Assembly (NCBI GenBank): GCA_012511915.1
Contig: JAAZFB010000560.1
Span: 1 to 8,099, forward strand
Reading direction: 5' to 3'
DNA length: 8,099 bases
Source: Clostridiaceae bacterium
GTDB taxonomy: Bacteria > Bacillota > Clostridia > Monoglobales > Firm-18
Under the pieces are notes generated by a model. The model was given only the letters and a program-made list of their open reading frames with translations, was not told the DNA's origin and did no database searches. Each line of letters starts with the position of its first letter. The stretch's first letter is position 1. The translations under genes were made by a program, and so were the position numbers. Of this stretch, positions 5,083 through 8,099 are shown piece after piece.

Positions 5083-8000
5083 ATGATGAATTGGGCGAAG
5101 CCAAAGAGAGATGAAACTAAAAAAAGTGGTTGGGCGAAAGGTATTTCAATTGACGAGGGGAAGAATATCACACTTCCCCTTGCGACAACTGACGGTCAAA
5201 AATTCGGTGAGGTTAGTTATAATGCCTATAAGGCCATTGAGAATAATACAATTGATTCTTATCAACCTATAAACGATGCCGAGAAAAGCACCATTGATAA
5301 ATATAAGAATTATATTGTTACCAAAGCTACCGAGCTTCAAAATAAAAAATTAGAGGAATATAAGCAAAACCCAACATTCATTAAATATGGAATTGACCCT
5401 TTGGAATTTGACATGAAAGCCTTTGAAAAATGGGCAGATGAACATAATTTCGTATATTCCACCCAAGCCGATACATGGATTCCTAAGCGTGAAGGGGATT
5501 TCTTAAACATTTGGGGTACTGGCGGTAGAAATTTGGCAACGGAAGAAGATATGAATGAATTGCCTAAGTTACAAACGCTGGCAGGACAAAACGAACGATT
5601 AAAAAAAGCCGATGGAAAAAGCGCAGGATTTTTATCATTTATTGATAGCGTTTCATTGGGCTTAATTCCTAAGCTTACAGATTTGATTGAAGAAGAATTG
5701 CATCCGACCGTAGGGCTAAACGATTATATACTTGATGATAGACGTGTCAAAATGACAGACTATATCGCACAGGCAAAGCAAGACCAACCTGTGGCAGGTA
5801 CAATCGGCTCAGTTGCCGGGGCATTAGTTCCCCTTGCAGGTGTCGGTGGAGCTGTGGCAAAGGCTACAAAAGGTGTCAAATGGATTGCTTCTACTCCTAA
5901 ATGGGTTCAAGGTGCAATCAATAGTGGTATAACTTTTAGCGTTATCAGTGGAACGGAAACCGGCATAAAGGGCGGTACGCCCGAGGAAATATTACGGAAC
6001 GCCGGTATAAATTTAGTCGGTGGCGCAGTCGGCGGCTCTCTTAGTGGTATTGTGGGCGGCATCGGTCAAAAGATATTATTTGATAAATCACTTCAACATA
6101 AGCTTATACCTGAAATGATTAGAAGTGGTATATCGTCAACGGCTTTTGCAGGTGGTAAAACCTTATCTACATATTGGCTATATCCGGATGAGTATAAACC
6201 GTCTGCACAGCAGATAACGCAAGATTTGTTGACCGCTTTTGCTTTCGGTGCAATTAAATCTGCTATAAATGTATCTAAGATGTCAAGGCAAAACAAAACG
6301 TACTTGGACAATTTATATAAAAAGATGGGCGCAGATTATGAAAACATGGCAAGGGCAAATGTTTCAAGTAAGAGTGATGTCACAGGTATTAAAAGACTTG
6401 CAAGTAATGTAATTGAATACACTAAGCAAATTGAAGCCTATTTGACAGGTAAGGGATATAAAAGCATTATTGATGGTAAAGAATATTCCTTTTCACCGAA
6501 CAAAATACGCTTAGTAGGTCAAGATAAGTATGTAAAATCAATTTTGAACGATTTAAACACAATCAAAACTCATGCAAACGCCGTGTTAAACGGTATGCCT
6601 ACCGGAACAACAGATGTTGCGACAACAACTCCCCCGGCTACGGGAGCGATTGCCCCTACATCTAACGTGGCTACTCCGGCAGCAGAAACTGTATCACCCC
6701 CACCCGTTGTTAACGCACCAATCGCCAGTCAACCCGTTACAAATGAATTTGATGAGCTTATGGCAACGGATATTTCAGACGTTAAGCCGGGCGATGTTTA
6801 TATTAAAAAAGACACAGTTAATAAAATTACCGTTGTTGATGAAACGGATAAGGCTGTAAAAATTGAAGTGGATACAGGAAAATCTACAACTGTTCGTGAC
6901 ATTTCCATAAGTCAAGCGGAGCGGTTAAAAGGTGATGAGTTTGAAAAACAACCTACGGCAGTTAATGAAATGGCTCTTAAGCCTGAAACGCCAATCACAG
7001 CCGATGAGGTTATACCTGAGCAAACTGATACTTCAAGTGGCGAAGTGATAACATTATCCACGCCTAAGAACAAAAAGGACTTTTCCATTAACACTAAGCA
7101 ATATAATTTATTTAAAAATGCCAAAAAAATTGTTATCGGAAACGATATAATTACAGATGGTTATATTGCTATTCCAAAAACAGAAGAAGTTCTTGGCGAT
7201 ATAAACAAAATTGATAATGCGAATGTTACCTCAAATGATAAGATGTCTTTGGGTAAGTTTTATGACGGTTCAAACAGTGTAGTTTTATCGGGTGACCCCA
7301 AGCTTTATGAAAGAGAAGTCGAAGAATATGTAGATGGAACAAAAACCGGTAAAAAGATACTTCAAAAATCCTACGTTTTCAAGGTTGGCGATAAGTTATA
7401 TGGTGTGCAACAAAAATATTTAGATGCGTTTAATAATGGGAAAAACACTTTCTTAGCCAACGAAACGAATCCGACAAGACCTATTGCGGTGATGGATGGT
7501 GACAATTTAGTCGGTGTAATTATGCCCGTAAGAGTAGAACACCTTCAAAATGATTTCGATAGCCTTATAAATACTTCCACTCAAATTGCTGAAAAGAAGG
7601 CATTAGCACAGGCTAAAAAAGCGGAAATTGAATCACGTCCGGTTGATAATAAAACATTGAAAGAGTTTATGGAATGGAGAAATGTTCATTATTTTGAAAC
7701 GGGTGATGGGAAAATATTTGTTACTAACGGTCACTTTCTCATGCCCACCGATAGGAATGGACTTGAATATATTTTACAAAAGAACCACGAAAAGAATACT
7801 AACAGTTCAAAAATTGAAGCTGTTAAAAACGAAAGTTTAAGAAGTTATATTGAAAACCATAACGCTACTTATGAGCTTACAGAGCAGCCTATTTTACAAG
7901 AAAATACATACATCTATACCGATGGTAGTAAATATTTTGGTTATAATAAGCGATATGTTGATATGTTTAAGAAAGATGGAAATAGGTTTTTTGTCAACAC

Positions 8001-8099
8001 CACTACGGATAACCTTAATGACCAGTTTTTAGTTGTTAAGAACACATCTGATGAGGTGGTGGGTATTGTAATGCCTATAAAACTTGCTGATAATATTGC
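5083..8099 (+). CDS. Giant multidomain phage virion (polyvalent/ejection-type) protein, 3' partial, at least 1005 aa
   Basis: From ATG 5083 the frame stays open to the right edge (1005 codons plus two bases). Residues 1-235 are mostly hydrophilic, with WAK near residues 4 and 17. Residues about 239-330 hold glycine- and alanine-rich hydrophobic stretches (GTIGSVAGALVPLAGVGGAV, GITFSVISG, GGAVGGSLSGIVGGIG), suited to entering or crossing a membrane. A helical, Lys-rich region follows, then a Pro/Thr/Ala linker (about 505-555). After it comes a small strand-rich segment (DVYIKKDTVNKITVVDET) and two tandem modules of about 190 residues (from about 664 and 858), each ending in VG(V/I)(I/V)MP(V/I). 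This layout resembles large polyvalent or internal virion proteins injected with phage DNA. No catalytic motif is recognised in the visible part; enzymatic domains could lie further downstream. It is the last of three probably co-functioning virion genes. Confidence 0.75.
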   Translation, partial: MMNWAKPKRDETKKSGWAKGISIDEGKNITLPLATTDGQKFGEVSYNAYKAIENNTIDSYQPINDAEKSTIDKYKNYIVTKATELQNKKLEEYKQNPTFIKYGIDPLEFDMKAFEKWADEHNFVYSTQADTWIPKREGDFLNIWGTGGRNLATEEDMNELPKLQTLAGQNERLKKADGKSAGFLSFIDSVSLGLIPKLTDLIEEELHPTVGLNDYILDDRRVKMTDYIAQAKQDQPVAGTIGSVAGALVPLAGVGGAVAKATKGVKWIASTPKWVQGAINSGITFSVISGTETGIKGGTPEEILRNAGINLVGGAVGGSLSGIVGGIGQKILFDKSLQHKLIPEMIRSGISSTAFAGGKTLSTYWLYPDEYKPSAQQITQDLLTAFAFGAIKSAINVSKMSRQNKTYLDNLYKKMGADYENMARANVSSKSDVTGIKRLASNVIEYTKQIEAYLTGKGYKSIIDGKEYSFSPNKIRLVGQDKYVKSILNDLNTIKTHANAVLNGMPTGTTDVATTTPPATGAIAPTSNVATPAAETVSPPPVVNAPIASQPVTNEFDELMATDISDVKPGDVYIKKDTVNKITVVDETDKAVKIEVDTGKSTTVRDISISQAERLKGDEFEKQPTAVNEMALKPETPITADEVIPEQTDTSSGEVITLSTPKNKKDFSINTKQYNLFKNAKKIVIGNDIITDGYIAIPKTEEVLGDINKIDNANVTSNDKMSLGKFYDGSNSVVLSGDPKLYEREVEEYVDGTKTGKKILQKSYVFKVGDKLYGVQQKYLDAFNNGKNTFLANETNPTRPIAVMDGDNLVGVIMPVRVEHLQNDFDSLINTSTQIAEKKALAQAKKAEIESRPVDNKTLKEFMEWRNVHYFETGDGKIFVTNGHFLMPTDRNGLEYILQKNHEKNTNSSKIEAVKNESLRSYIENHNATYELTEQPILQENTYIYTDGSKYFGYNKRYVDMFKKDGNRFFVNTTTDNLNDQFLVVKNTSDEVVGIVMPIKLADNI
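6595..6747 (+). other. Pro/Thr/Ala-rich interdomain linker in the giant protein
   Basis: Residues about 505-555 are dominated by Thr, Pro, Ala and Val (TTTPPATGAIAPTS, VSPPPVVNAP). This low-complexity segment separates the membrane-active/helical N-terminal half from the modular C-terminal half. It marks the main domain boundary of the protein. Confidence 0.75.
7072..8082 (+). repeat. Two tandem diverged modules in the giant protein
   Basis: Unit 1 (about 7072-7533) and unit 2 (about 7654-8082) align over their beginnings (KKDF...KIVIGND against LKEF...KIFVTNGH) and clearly over their ends: YGVQQKYLDAF against FGYNKRYVDMF, then DNLVGVIMPVR (7498-7533) against DEVVGIVMPIK (8050-8082). The identity is at protein level only; the DNA has diverged. 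I recall similar YxDxF...VGxxMP modules in large phage polyvalent proteins, without known function. Confidence 0.7.

Noticed and set aside
6093..6311. Minus-strand frame of 72 codons within the giant gene
   Set aside because: Antisense to a continuous coding region, without a ribosome site or recognisable motif.
6614..6859. Plus-strand frame of 81 codons rich in Leu, Pro and Gln
   Set aside because: It lies in another frame of the Pro/Thr linker-coding region of the giant gene, which stays open throughout; its composition is a by-product of that region.
1..8099. Intergenic terminators, promoters, tRNAs or attachment sites
   Set aside because: Gene junctions are overlaps or gaps of 5-13 bases, with no hairpin followed by a T run and no convincing -35/-10 pair; nothing could be supported.

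Overview
The window looks like part of the late (virion and lysis) region of a tailed bacteriophage or prophage of a low-GC Gram-positive host, most likely a Clostridia-type gut Firmicute. The DNA is AT-rich by eye, and nine genes are packed head to tail on the + strand with almost no intergenic space. Most have strong AGGAGG-like ribosome binding sites that often overlap the previous stop codon, and GTG is used as a start codon. No terminator, promoter, tRNA or mobile element was seen, so the whole window reads as the middle of one long late operon.

Layout. Bases 1-357 hold the 3' end of a repetitive, probably beta-helical appendage or receptor-binding protein. Bases 369-871 hold two small phage proteins: a 131-residue unknown, and a 35-residue protein resembling the CD1375 family. 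Bases 877-2023 form a lysis cassette: an N-acetylmuramoyl-L-alanine amidase (Amidase_3) endolysin, a 64-residue two-helix holin candidate, and a 94-residue protein with one N-terminal membrane helix and a probable coiled coil. Bases 2013-8099 carry three large virion-type proteins: a 440-residue peptidoglycan hydrolase with a lysozyme-like domain followed by an M23 peptidase domain, a 573-residue Ala/Gln-rich protein with a hendecad repeat tract, and a multidomain protein of at least 1005 residues that runs off the end of the window.

How they may work together. The amidase and holin candidates fit end-of-cycle lysis. The three downstream proteins look like a DNA-ejection set: a wall-degrading enzyme, a long helical protein, and a giant protein with glycine-rich hydrophobic stretches. 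This would be a Gram-positive functional analogue of podovirus internal virion proteins. That is inference from architecture and order; no homology search was possible. Points most worth a second look are the N-terminal motif shared by the first two large proteins, a His-to-Asp change at a zinc-ligand position of the M23 domain, the tandem ~190-residue modules at the end of the giant protein, and the Cys/Asn ladder in the beta-helix repeats.
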